Both the position numbers and the translations under genes were made by a program. 64,000 bases of DNA. Origin: Mycoplasmopsis lipofaciens ATCC 35015 (GTDB lineage: Bacteria > Bacillota_I > Bacilli_A > Mycoplasmatales > Metamycoplasmataceae). Positions 10,166-21,309 of this stretch are shown one piece after another. The notes under the pieces are model-generated. The model saw nothing but the letters and a program-made list of their open reading frames with translations, did not search any database and was not told the origin of the DNA. Location: NCBI RefSeq assembly GCF_000686585.1, contig NZ_JMKY01000005.1, positions 62,001 to 126,000 on the forward strand, given 5' to 3'. The stretch's first letter is position 1; each line of letters opens with the position of its first letter.

Positions 10166-10468
10166 ATGAATATTGTAACTATAAATTGTGGATTGAATCA
10201 AACATATTCAATTACTGAAGATGTTTTTCAACAATTAATTGAACAATCGATTAATGACTGTAGCTATATTAAATTAGACAGTACTCCAAGAGTTTCGTTT
10301 GTTAAAGATCAATCAAATGTTTCATTTGTTATTGACGTCAAAATTAAAAAAAATAAAAATATTCAAGAAGTGATCGAAAACTTTAAAGCTGAATTAGAAC
10401 AACATTTCATAAGTTTATTAGATATTAAACCACAAAGTGTAAGAATTTGTTTTAACGGTTTTTATTAA
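10166..10468 (+). CDS. Asp23/Gls24-like small protein (MMB_0454-type), tentative
   Basis: 100 residues, starting two bases after the efp stop, so part of the same operon. A beta-rich start (N-I-V-T-I-N-C-G-L), a helix, and the pattern F-V-I-D-V-K-I-K followed by a helix I-Q-E-V-I-E-N-F-K-A-E-L-E recall the short Asp23 fold (alkaline-shock protein family), which often sits beside efp in Firmicutes and mycoplasmas. No catalytic residues are apparent. The family assignment is by pattern and context only. Confidence 0.55.
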   Translation: MNIVTINCGLNQTYSITEDVFQQLIEQSINDCSYIKLDSTPRVSFVKDQSNVSFVIDVKIKKNKNIQEVIENFKAELEQHFISLLDIKPQSVRICFNGFY

Positions 10469-10470
10469 TT

Positions 10471-10499
10471 ATATGACATTAGTTTGTCATATTTTGTTT
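10471..10499 (+). terminator. Weak terminator after the efp operon
   Basis: ATATGACA (10471-10478) pairs with TGTCATAT (10485-10492), loop of six, followed by TTTTGTTTT. It lies between the Asp23-like gene and mnmA. Confidence 0.6.
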
Positions 10500-10510
10500 T
10501 ATATTAATAA

Positions 10511-11647
<1,137 letters not shown>

Positions 11648-11655
11648 GAGTAATT

Positions 11656-14280
11656 ATGAATTCAAAGGAAATAAGAAATAAATGATTAAGTTTTTTTGAA
11701 TCGAAAGGACATTTAATTGTTGAAAGTAAATCATTAATACCTATTAAAGATTCATCATTATTATGAATTAATTCAGGTGTTGCAACACTTAAGGACTATT
11801 TTAGCGGTAAAAAAATACCTCCTAAAAATAGATTAACAAATAGTCAAAAAGCAATTAGAACTAACGATATAGAAAATGTAGGAATAACATCTAGACATCA
11901 TACTTTTTTTGAAATGTTGGGTAATTTTTCAATAGGAGATTATTTTAAAAAAGAAGCTATTTCATATGCTAGAGAATTTTTAATAGACGTTTTAAAATTA
12001 GATAAATCAAAATTATATTTTACATACTATGAAGAAGATCTTGAAACAAAAGAATATTGAATTCAAGAAGGGTTTGATGAGACACATCTTATTAAAGGAA
12101 CTAGAAAAACTAACTTCTGGGATGTAGGATCAGGTCCTTGTGGTCCAGATACTGAAATTTTTTATGATCGTGGTGAAAAATATGACAAACGAGGTATAGA
12201 ATTACTTCAAAATGATATAGAAAATGATCGTTATATAGAAATATGAAATATAGTTTTTAGCCAATTTAATAATGATGGTGAAAATAATTATACTGAATTG
12301 AAACAAAAAAATATTGATACCGGGGCTGGCTTAGAAAGAATAGCGGCTATAATGCAAGATGTTCCTACAAATTACGATTCTGATTTATTCATAAATATAA
12401 TTCATGAAATTGAAAAATATACCGAATATAAATATGATGTAAATAATTATTTTACAAATGATCTTGAGCAAAAGGAAATTAATACGTATTTCAAAGTTAT
12501 TGCTGACCATATTCGTACTGTTGTTAATGCAATTGCAGATGGTGCAAAAATTTCTAACATTGGACGGGGATATATTATTAGAAGGCTAATTAGAAGATCT
12601 ATTTATAAAGGTATGCAACTTAAAATTAATCAATTATTTTTATATAACTTAGTACAAGTTGTCAAAGATTCATTACCTTTTGAATATAATGTTAAAAAAG
12701 TTAGCAAAATGATTAAAGAAGAAGAAATTTTATTCAATAAGACAATTGAAAATGGTAAATTATTACTCGAAAAAAATATTGATGTAAATAAAAATGTTTT
12801 TTCTGGAGAAATAGCATTCAACTTGCTTGAAACATATGGTTTTCCAATTGAATTGACAATTGAAATTTTGGCTAATAAAAACATTGCTATTGATATGGAT
12901 GAATTTGAGCAAGCAAAACAAAAACATATTGAAATTAGTCGGGGTAAAAAAATTGCGGGAATGGATAAAGTTATAAATTCATTAGCATTAATAAAATCTA
13001 AAGAGAGTGAATTTATAGGTTATGATTATCTTGAAAATAAAAAAGCTAAAATAGTAAGATTACTAGACAATGAAAATGAAATTAAAAAATTGAATGGAAT
13101 TGGTTATTTAGTTTTAGATAAAACTCCATTTTATGCAACTTCAGGTGGACAAAATCATGATCATGGTATTTTAATTCAAGGCAATAATGAAATTGAATTA
13201 TTGGATGTATTTAAAGATAAATATGGAAATCATATTCATAAAGTTAATGGCATTATTGATAGCAATAAAATAATTGAATGTTATGTTGATAAAGATAAAA
13301 GACTTAATTTCGCACGAAATCATTCTGCAACACATCTTGTTTTTAGAGCTTTAAGAGAAATATATGGTCATGAAGTTGAACAAATGGGTTCTGATATAAC
13401 ATATGAAAGGTTTACATTCGACTTTCCTGCTGATAGCAAACCAAATGAAGAACAAATTAGACAAATTGAAACAATTATGAGAAATTATATTGCTCGAGAT
13501 TTAAAAAGAGAATACATTATAACAACTATTGATGAAGCTAAAAAAATGAATGCTATTATGACTATTGAAGAAAATGAATATGCAGATGCAAATAATGTTA
13601 GAGTTGTAAAATGAGAAGATGCCACAACAGATTTGTGTGGCGGAACACACTTACCTAATAGTAAGTTATTAGAAAACTTTAAAATAACTAGTGTTGATAA
13701 AAAAGCTTCAGGAGTATACCGTATTCGTGCAGTAACATCTAATAAACTTGTTAATAAATTCTTAATTACTCAAAATGCATCTTATTTAGAAGAGCTAAAT
13801 AATATCATTAACAAAACCAAAATAATTAACAAAAAATATAATTTAGAAATTAAATATGATGAAAATAACCTAGAAAAAGGTAATTTAGAATTGTGAAATT
13901 TAATTTTACAAGCAAGAGAAGATTATAAAAAAGCCTTAAAAAATCAGCAAGAAATTGAATTTAATTATGAAAATTTAAACTTTGAAATAATTAATAATAA
14001 GGAATTTTATTTTAATTCAAATATTAATGCCTCGCAAATTAAAGTAATCGCATCAACAATTAGAGAAAAATACCCTAATTCATATGTTTTCTTAACCTCT
14101 AAGTCTGATAAGCAAATTCTTTTAGCTGTCGCCACCAAAAAAGAAGATTCAAACAAACTGTTTCAAAAAATTGCAACTAAACTAAATGGACGTGGAGGAG
14201 GATCTCCTATTATCGCAATGGGAAAAGTTGATAATAAAGGAAATATTTTAGATATTATTAAGGAAATATTAAATGCGTAA
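11656..14280 (+). CDS. alaS: Alanyl-tRNA synthetase
   Basis: 874 residues with many TGA-Trp codons, start after TAGGAG. Class II catalytic core at the N-terminus includes [13 protein letters not shown]. The editing domain has N-H-S-A-T-H-L (about residue 556) and the zinc-site C-G-G-T-H (about residue 661). A C-terminal DHHA1-like region ends with G-R-G-G-G-S-P. The enzyme charges tRNA-Ala and clears mischarged Ser or Gly. tmRNA, which carries an alanine-type acceptor, is also a substrate. No T-box leader is seen. Its last eight bases overlap the start of ruvX. Confidence 0.97.
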
Positions 14281-14716
14281 GTTAGCTTTAGATATTGGAA
14301 CTAAAACTTGTGGATTTGCAATAACTGATGATTTAAATATTATTGCAAGCACATTGGATACAATTTATTTCGAAGAAAATGATTTTGATACTATTGAAGA
14401 ACAAATTAATTTCTATTTGAATAAATATGAGATTGATTCACTAATAATAGGTTTTCCATTAAGAAGTAATGGTGCAAAAAGTGAGAGAACTCAAATAATT
14501 GAAAAGTTGGCACATAAATATAAAAAAATATATACTCAATTGAAAATTTTTTTAGTTAACGAATATGGTAGCACTATAAAATCTACCAATATTTTAAAAG
14601 AAGCGAAACTTTCAATTAAAAAAAGAAAAAAATATAAAGATCAATTGTCTGCATCAATAATTTTGGAAGATTTTTTAAATTATGGAGGAAAAGAGGTAAT
14701 CGATGAATTGAATTAG
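14273..14716 (+). CDS. ruvX: Holliday junction resolvase-like RuvX/YqgF
   Basis: 147 residues. It begins with the RNase H-like strand L-A-L-D-I-G-T-K-T-C-G-F-A, whose Asp is an expected active-site acid. L-I-I-G-F-P-L-R-S-N-G follows, and the C-terminal K-D-Q-L-S-A-S-I-I-L-E-D-F keeps the last acid. The family is implicated in Holliday-junction cleavage and pre-16S rRNA processing. Length is typical. It overlaps alaS by eight bases and the next gene by 14. Confidence 0.93.
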   Translation: MRKLALDIGTKTCGFAITDDLNIIASTLDTIYFEENDFDTIEEQINFYLNKYEIDSLIIGFPLRSNGAKSERTQIIEKLAHKYKKIYTQLKIFLVNEYGSTIKSTNILKEAKLSIKKRKKYKDQLSASIILEDFLNYGGKEVIDELN

Positions 14717-15404
14717 AACTTCATTAATTATTTCTATGGTTGTTGTTATTTTAATTGCAATGATTGTATATTTAATACTTTTTTTAAAAACAAAAAAATT
14801 AAGAAAAATTATAAATGATGAACAACAAAGACAAGCTCATGAAGCGATTTTAGCTATAAGAGGTGAAGAATTAGGAAAAATGCCTTTTGAACTAAAAAAG
14901 TATTTAAAAAATAAAAGTGATGATCATGATTTAGAAAATTTAATTAATACAATATATTTAAATAAAGCTCAAAATGTATTACTTTTAGGCAAAAACATAA
15001 ATTATGAATTAGTTGTTTTATTAACACAAACTAATGCCAATATTTATGTTTATAAAAATTCTCTAAATATAAAAACATGAAATAGCGCAGTGTTAGAATT
15101 TCCTAATTTATTTACTAAAACCCCTATATTTATTGACAATACAAGCATTGCTAATCAAACATTTGATTTAATATATGATTGAGATAGTGATTTAACATGT
15201 CTAGAATTACTTAGTCAAAATCAAACATATTTAAAGGAAAAAGGAATGTTTGTTGCATTAGTTAATAGTATTAAAAAACAAGATATTAAAACAACTTCTA
15301 AAATACTTAAAAATCAACAAGTAATATATGAAATATCATATGTAAAAAATCAATTTTTATATGTTGTAAAAAATAAAAATATTTTACTAAGTAAAAATTC
15401 TTAA
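14703..15404 (+). CDS. Membrane-anchored putative methyltransferase (BC85_0335-like), tentative
   Basis: 233 residues. The start is the ATG at 14703, which overlaps ruvX and sits behind GGAGG. It begins with one hydrophobic segment (about residues 6-29). A soluble domain follows with N-V-L-L-L-G-K-N-I-N-Y-E-L and a later D-W-D-S-D-L-T-C-L-E-L, then F-V-A-L-V-N-S. This looks like a reduced Rossmann methyltransferase fold, and a family of this kind is known in this position in related mycoplasmas. The usual G-x-G-x-G SAM motif is weak, so activity is uncertain. Confidence 0.55.
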
Positions 15405-15446
15405 ATTGATAAAATAAAAAATAATAGATTCTATAAGGAGAAAAAA

Positions 15447-15950
15447 ATGGCAATAAAAAAACAAGAAAAAATTTTATTAGCACAAGAAACGCTAGATAAA
15501 TATAAAGCTGAGTATGAAAAATTAATTAATGTTGAAAGACCTTTAGTACAAGCCGCATTGAAAGAAGCAAGAGCACAAGGAGATTTATCAGAAAATGCTG
15601 AGTATGATGCAGCACGTGATCGTCAAGGTGTTGTTGAAGGACGTATTTTAGAATTAGAAAAAATTCTTGAAAATGCATCTGTTATTGAAAATGATGTAAA
15701 TGACGAAAAACACGGTATTAATAAAGTGGTTAAAATTGGTGCCACAGTTAAATTTATTAATTTATCTAATAATAAAGAATATGAAGTTACTATAATGGGA
15801 AGTCATGATAGTAATCCATTAGAAGGTAAAATTTCAAACGAATCACCTATTGCACAAGCTATGATTGGTGTTAAAGTGGGCGAAGAAGTAGAAGTAGATG
15901 TAAATAATAAATATTTCATCAGAATTTTAAGTATTGAATACAAAATGTAA
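15447..15950 (+). CDS. greA: Transcription elongation factor GreA
   Basis: 167 residues, start after AAGGAG. The N-terminal coiled-coil hairpin carries the conserved tip G-D-L-S-E-N-A-E-Y-D-A-A-R-D with the acidic residues that enter the RNA polymerase channel. The C-terminal FKBP-like domain ends with S-P-I-A-Q-A-M-I-G and V-G-E-E-V-E-V. GreA rescues backtracked polymerase by stimulating transcript cleavage. Length is normal. Confidence 0.97.
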   Translation: MAIKKQEKILLAQETLDKYKAEYEKLINVERPLVQAALKEARAQGDLSENAEYDAARDRQGVVEGRILELEKILENASVIENDVNDEKHGINKVVKIGATVKFINLSNNKEYEVTIMGSHDSNPLEGKISNESPIAQAMIGVKVGEEVEVDVNNKYFIRILSIEYKM

Positions 15951-15972
15951 TATTTAATAAGAGGTGACTATT

Positions 15973-16644
15973 ATGGTTATTGGAATTAGTGGAATGATAA
16001 GTAGCGGAAAGAGCACTTTAACAGGTAAATTGGTAAAATATTTTCCTAAATCATTGATGTTAAAAGAATATGAAGAAGATGATGAAGTCTTTAACACTTT
16101 TTTAAAATGATTGTATCAAAAACAACCCAATCTAACCATAGGTTTTCAATCTTATGTGGTCGAAAATCACACATCAAAATTAACCGAATGTTTCCAAAAT
16201 TTTGACAATTTAGGATATAAACATAAAGAAAATTTTATATTTTTAGATCGTTTTAGTATTGAACACTATATTTTTGCTAATGTTAATTTAAAAGCAAAAG
16301 GTCAAAGATATCTTGAAGCTTATGATGCTTTATTTGAAAATTTAATTACAGATGAAGAAACACCTGATTTAGCAATTTATTTAGACATGAGTTTTGACAC
16401 ATTTAAAAATAGATTGTTTTCAAGAGGGCGTCAAGTCGAAATAGACAATTGAAATAAAAATGAAACATATTTTAAAGAACTTTATGATTTATATAAACCT
16501 CTATTTATAAATCAAGCAAAAAAATATAATTTAGATTATGTAATAATAAACACTGATAATTTATCGGAAAAAGAAGTTTTTGAAGAGACTGTAAAAGTTA
16601 TTAATAATTTTGATTTTTCTAATAAATCTCGTTATAGTAGGTAA
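15973..16644 (+). CDS. Deoxynucleoside kinase, copy 1
   Basis: 223 residues, ATG behind GAGGTGA. P-loop G-I-S-G-M-I-S-S-G-K-S-T (residues 4-15), the E-Y-E-E-D-D-E-V-F-N substrate segment, a D-R-F catalytic turn near residue 91, and a C-terminal arginine lid (L-F-S-R-G-R). These features fit the deoxyadenosine/deoxyguanosine kinase family that mycoplasmas use to salvage DNA precursors. It is followed two bases later by a paralogue. Which deoxynucleoside each prefers cannot be read from the sequence. Confidence 0.88.
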
Positions 16645-16646
16645 AA

Positions 16647-17297
16647 GTGATAATAGGTATTAGTGGAATGATAGGTAGTGGTAAGAGTACACTAGCTAAA
16701 GGTTTAGTAAAACATTATAAAAAATCTATATTATTAGAAGAATTTCAAGAAGATGATGAAGTTTTTAATACATTTTTAAAATGATTATATGAAAAAAGAG
16801 AAAATATTAATATTGGTTTTCAATCATATATTATTGAAAGTTTATCGGATAATTTACAAAAATGTTTAAAGGAATTTAAAAACAAACAATTAAATATGCT
16901 CAATAATCATATTTTTCTAGATAGATTTAATTTAGAACATTATATTTTTGCTAAAGTTACACTTATGAATAAAAATTCAAAATATTTAAAAGCTTTTGAT
17001 GCTTTATTTAATAAATTAGTGAATAAAGATGATAATCCCGATTTAGCAATTTTTATTAATATTAATTTTGAAACTTTTAAGAAGAGATTATTTTTGCGTA
17101 ATAGAAAAAGTGAAATTGAAAATTATTATGAAAATGAAAATTATTTTAAATTACTGCATAGTATGTATTTAAGCGAATATAAAAAATTGGTAAAAAAATA
17201 TCAAATTCCTTATGTTGTTATCGAAACAGATGATCTAAATGATAAACAAGTGTTAAACAAAGCTATTGAAATAATTGATAATTTTAAAAAATATTAA
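16647..17297 (+). CDS. Deoxynucleoside kinase, copy 2
   Basis: 216 residues. The start is GTG at 16647, giving M-I-I-G-I-S-G-M-I-G-S-G-K-S-T, which matches the N-terminus of copy 1 exactly in position. No better ATG exists in frame. It has the same layout as copy 1: P-loop, E-F-Q-E-D-D-E-V-F-N, D-R-F and a lid L-F-L-R-N-R. The two genes are tandem paralogues that have clearly diverged, which suggests split substrate preference. The GTG start with only a weak AGG in front may lower its translation relative to copy 1. Confidence 0.86.
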
Positions 17298-17307
17298 AGG
17301 ATGTAAA

Positions 17308-17853
17308 ATGAAGGATTATAGAATTAAAAAAATACTATATACAAAAAAACAAATTGAAACGAGAATTAGTGAATTAGCAAATTGAGTTAATCAAACATAC
17401 TCAAATTCAAAAGATTTAATTATTGTTGGACTACTAAAAGGTTCTATACCTTTTTTAGCTCAACTTATAAAAAATGTCACAGTAGACCATTCATTAGATT
17501 TCATGATAGCTTCTAGTTATGCTGGATCACATGAAAGTTCTGGTAATGTTAAAATAGTAATGGATTTAGCTCAAGAAATTAAAAATAAAGACGTATTAAT
17601 TGTAGAAGATATCATTGACTCTGGTATAACACTTGAAAAAATTACTTCATTACTAAAAACAAGAAATCCTAAATCTCTCAAAATTGTTACACTTTTGGAT
17701 AAACCCGTTAATAGAAAAAATAATTTAAAACCCGATATGTATGGATTTCAAGTTCCAAATGAATTTTTGGTAGGTTTTGGCTTAGATTATAAAGAAAAAA
17801 TGCGTAATCTTCCTTATATTGGAATTTTCAATATTAAATATTTAGAAAAATAA
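17308..17853 (+). CDS. hpt: Hypoxanthine phosphoribosyltransferase
   Basis: 181 residues, ATG after AAGGATG. The PRPP-binding signature L-I-V-E-D-I-I-D-S-G-I-T-L is intact, as are V-G-L-L-K-G-S and the flexible-loop S-S-Y-A-G. It converts hypoxanthine or guanine plus PRPP to IMP or GMP in the cytoplasm. Next to two deoxynucleoside kinases it completes a purine and deoxynucleoside salvage cluster. It ends the mnmA-to-hpt block, with a terminator right after the stop. Confidence 0.95.
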
Positions 17854-17856
17854 TTT

Positions 17857-17884
17857 TACAAGTAAATAAACTTGTATTTTTTTT
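17857..17884 (+). terminator. Terminator after hpt
   Basis: TACAAGT (17857-17863) pairs with ACTTGTA (17870-17876), followed by eight T residues. Confidence 0.85.
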
Positions 17885-18037
17885 AATTTAAAGCACATTC
17901 ATAAAAAAAGAATGTAAAAAACATATTAATTATTATTTTATTATAGTTAAATTTTTTCATAATATTATACTATTCTTATTTATCACATAACTATAATATG
18001 CTTTTGCATAACAATTTGAAATCAAATTAATTAAATA
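17885..18037. other. Spacer between convergent hpt and obg
   Basis: No ORF. It holds a short hairpin ACATTC/GAATGT (17895-17915) and an inverted repeat TTATAGTTA (17941-17949) / TAACTATAA (17988-17996) around AT-rich sequence. No assigned function. Confidence 0.4.
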
Positions 18038-18063
18038 AAAAAATAGACATAAGCCTATTTTTT
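18038..18063. terminator. Terminator after obg
   Basis: AAAAAATAG (about 18038-18046) pairs with CTATTTTTT (18055-18063), with a small loop. The T-tract lies on the - strand side for obg, and the element also looks usable on the + strand. Confidence 0.75.
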
Positions 18064-18070
18064 ATTTATT

Positions 18071-19339
18071 TTAATAATAATCACCATCTCATTCAAATTC
18101 ATATTCAAAAATTCTAACAGTGTCGCCTGGTTCAATTCCTTGTTTAACTAAATCGTCTCAAACTCCTACTTTTTTTAATAAGTGATTAAAACGAATTAAA
18201 TTATCATAACTAACTAAAGGTATTTTATTGTATATTTTTTCAATTTTTGGACCAGTTATTTCAAAAAAACCTTTATAAGGATTTATGATTTTGTAGTCCT
18301 CTTCTAATTTTATTTCTACTATTTCTGTAGTTTTATCTTCTTCAACTGGTTTAGATTTTGTCTCTAAAATTATTTTTCATAATTCTGCTTTTAATTTGTC
18401 TAAATTTTGTTGCTCTAATGCGCTTATTTCAATAATTTTTAATTTAGGATATTTTGTTTTAAATTCTTGTAAATGTTTCTTAAATAAAGGCATATCTGCT
18501 TTATTAGCAATCACTAATTGTGCTTTTTTTTCTAAATTTAAACTGTATGAATTTAATTCATTATTAATTACTTCATAATCTTTTATCGGGTCTTTATTTT
18601 CATCTCCAAAATCAATAATATGTGCAATCACTCTACATCTTTCAATATGTTTTAAGAATTGAAAACCTAATCCCTTACCTAATGAAGCACCTTTGATTAA
18701 ACCAGGTAAATCAGCAATAGTAAATGACTCTTCATGAAATTTAACTAATCCTAATTGAGGAACTAAAGTTGTAAATTCGTAATCCGCAATTTTAGCTTTA
18801 GCATTTGATAATGCTGAAAGTAATGTACTTTTACCAGCGCTTGGTTTCCCTACAATACCAACATCAGACATAACTTTTAAAACAATATGAGCTTCATATT
18901 TTTCACCTTTAGTTCCATTTTCACAAATACGTGGAGCAGTATTTCTTGGAGACTTAAATTTCATATTTCCGCGCCCCCCATTGCCACCTTTTGCAACTAA
19001 ATATTCCTTGGGTTCAATAATGTCAGCAATAATTTTATTATCTCTATAAACAATGGTACCAATTGGAACTTTTACATATGTATTTTTTCCGTTAGCTCCA
19101 TAAAGATTTTTAGGACCACCTTTTATTCCATCATCTGCAACAATTTTTTTATTTCCATAAAGTGACAATAAAGTATTTTTACCCTCATCACCGACAAAGT
19201 AAATATTACCGCCTTTACCGCCGTCACCACCATCAGGACCACCTCTATCAACGTGAGCTTCACGGCGAAATGAAATCATTCCATCTCCACCTTTACCAGC
19301 TTGTAAAATTATTTTTATTTCATCTATAAATCTCGCCAT
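18071..19339 (-). CDS. obg: GTPase Obg/CgtA
   Basis: 422 residues. The N-terminal glycine-rich Obg fold (G-G-D-G-G-K-G-G region) is followed by a G domain with G1 [10 protein letters not shown]3 D-L-P-G-L-I, G4 N-K-A-D and G5 E-I-S-A-L. The C-terminal OCT domain ends in [17 protein letters not shown]-Trp near 18377 joins the OCT part to the rest. Obg binds the 50S ribosomal subunit during assembly. The gene is monocistronic or follows the HAD gene upstream, and has its own terminator. Confidence 0.96.
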
Positions 19340-19433
19340 TTTACCCCATTTCTAATTAATGTATTTTACATTAATTTATAAGTTTTTATGTATATAAAAA
19401 TAGAAATAAAACTATTTCTATAATTATATGTAA

Positions 19434-20243
19434 TTATTCTTTTTCCAACTTTTCTAAATAATCTAATACTGCATAACCTAAACCATGCTCTTCCACTGCC
19501 TTAGTAATAAAATTGGCTTTGGTTTTTACTTCTTCTTTCGCATTTTCCATTACATATGAATAATTAAAGCGTTTAAACATTGAAAAATCGTTTTCTGAAT
19601 CACCAATTACCATAACATCATCTTTTTTATGTTCTATAAAAACATTTTTTAACATTCATAAAATTGCTTTACCCTTACTTGCTCCTTTAGGTAATATTTC
19701 TAAATTCATATGAGTTTTAATTCATTTAATATCAAGATTTTTAATTTTATCTATTACTTTATCTACATTTTTTGTATTTTCAAAATAAACTTCAATTTTT
19801 GAAATAGGTTTAATTTTTTTTATACTTTCATCGTATAACTCAAATTGTTCAAATGTTTCATATCTAAAATAAATTTTATTTAAAAATTCTTTATCTTCTT
19901 CTTTAAAAATATAAAAAGCATCGCTTGATCAAGCCGCAGCAGAAACATCTTCTTCTTTAAATATTTTAAATATTTTTTCTACATCTTTATGTGGAATGTG
20001 TTCTTCTCTTATAAATTTAAATTTTTTATAATCATAAATTTGAACACCTGAAGAGCCAATAATATAATCAGCATTAGTAAGTTTTGCTAACTTTAACATT
20101 CTTGGACAAATAGGATTTCCTGTAGCTATATTAAAACTAATATTATTACTTTTAATTATATTTAAATTGAAATTTGATACATAGTAATCTCTGGCATATA
20201 ATGTGCCATCAACATCACTAAAAATTACTGGTTTTTTAGTCAT
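19434..20243 (-). CDS. HAD-superfamily Cof-type phosphatase
   Basis: 269 residues, TGA read as Trp. Motif I S-D-V-D-G-T-L (residues 9-15) with the nucleophile and acid Asp, the N-A-T-G-N-P motif II region, and motif IV G-D-S-E-N-D-F are all present. A large type-IIB cap lies between them. Cof-type enzymes remove phosphate from sugar phosphates, nucleotides or flavin/pyridoxal phosphates, and the substrate cannot be predicted. The ATG follows AAGGGG on the - strand. It lies just upstream of obg, about 95 bases away. Confidence 0.88.
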
Positions 20244-20336
20244 AACGACCCCTTTCTTTTACAAAAGTACCTATAAAATTTTAAATTAAAAAAATGAAAA
20301 CAAAAATGTTTTATGTTTAATAATTATTAAAAATAA

Positions 20337-20394
20337 AAAAGTTTAGGATGTAACATAATTGAATTTTATCAAATTATATTACTCTTAAACTTTT
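20337..20394 (-). terminator. Long hairpin terminator after lemA
   Basis: Outer arms 20337-20345 and 20386-20394 (AAAGTTTA/TAAACTTT core) continue into an inner stem of about ten pairs (20351-20360 with 20372-20381, one mismatch). On the - strand it is followed by six T residues. Confidence 0.75.
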
Positions 20395-20476
20395 ATAAAT
20401 ATATATTTATCATAAGAATAAAACTAAGTTAATATTCTTTTACATTTTATAAGATATCAAATTTAGTTGTATAAAA

Positions 20477-21175
20477 TTAATTTAAATTAATTTTAACATC
20501 TTGTCTTTGAATTGTAGATGCTTGAAATAATGGAATTGTTACTAATTTCATTTTATTTGCACGATATGATTTTGGGAAACTCATAATATCTTGATTAAAT
20601 CTATTTACTTCTGTATTGTAAAGTCTACGTGAAGCAGCTAATTCAGCTTCAAGATAAGAACTTTGTTCCATTAATTCTTGAACCATCTTATCAGCTTTTA
20701 ATTCTGGATAATTTTCATAACGTCCCATTAAATTAGCTCACATTGTATTCATACCTGATTCAACGCTTTGACGTTGTTGGGACAATTGTGATGCTTCGTT
20801 AGCATTAATTGCTGATGAATTAGCTAAATTATGTGATGCACTACGTAATGCAGCAATATTTTCTAAAACACCTTTTTCATGTTTCAAATATCCTTTTGTA
20901 GAATCTGCTAATTTAACAAGAGTATCAGCTCTTTTTGCTAATTGAGTATCTACAGTAGAAGCTAAATTATTAATAGTATTTTGTTGTCTATTAAAATAAT
21001 TTGTATGTCCAATGTAAGAAACTAATCAAACAATTCCTAATGTAAGAATAACTAAAATTCAGAAAAATACTTTTGCACCCGTTTCAATTTGTGCTGGTAT
21101 TGTTGCATTGTTTGCTTGAGCTTCATATCCTTTTTCATTAACTACTTTGTTGTTTTCATTAAATATATTTGCCAT
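20477..21175 (-). CDS. lemA: LemA family protein
   Basis: 232 residues, ATG behind AAAGGAG. A hydrophobic segment near residues 36-60 is followed by a long helical domain with R-A-D-T-L-V-K-L, K-G-Y-L-K-H-E-K and N-Y-P-E-L-K-A-D-K, which are typical of LemA. The family is a membrane-anchored four-helix protein of unclear function, common in mycoplasmas. It has a longer N-terminal polar tail than the shortest family members. Confidence 0.92.
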
Positions 21176-21261
21176 TCTTTCTCCTTTATATTTTTAATGT
21201 AATGAATTATATATGAAATTAAATATTTATTTAAACTGAATATTAAATTTTTTTCAAATAA

Positions 21262-21303
21262 AAAATACTTATGTTGATAATATCAAAACAACACAAGTAT
21301 TTT
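21262..21303 (-). terminator. Terminator after the giant surface protein gene
   Basis: AAAATACTT (21262-21270) pairs with AAGTATTTT (21295-21303), with a smaller inner TTGAT/ATCAA hairpin. T-rich sequence follows on the - strand. It precedes lemA. Confidence 0.7.
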
Positions 21304-21309
21304 AATTAA

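Noticed and set aside
18396-18578. + strand ORF opposite obg
   Set aside because: A shadow of the Obg coding strand; Obg motifs on the - strand are unambiguous.
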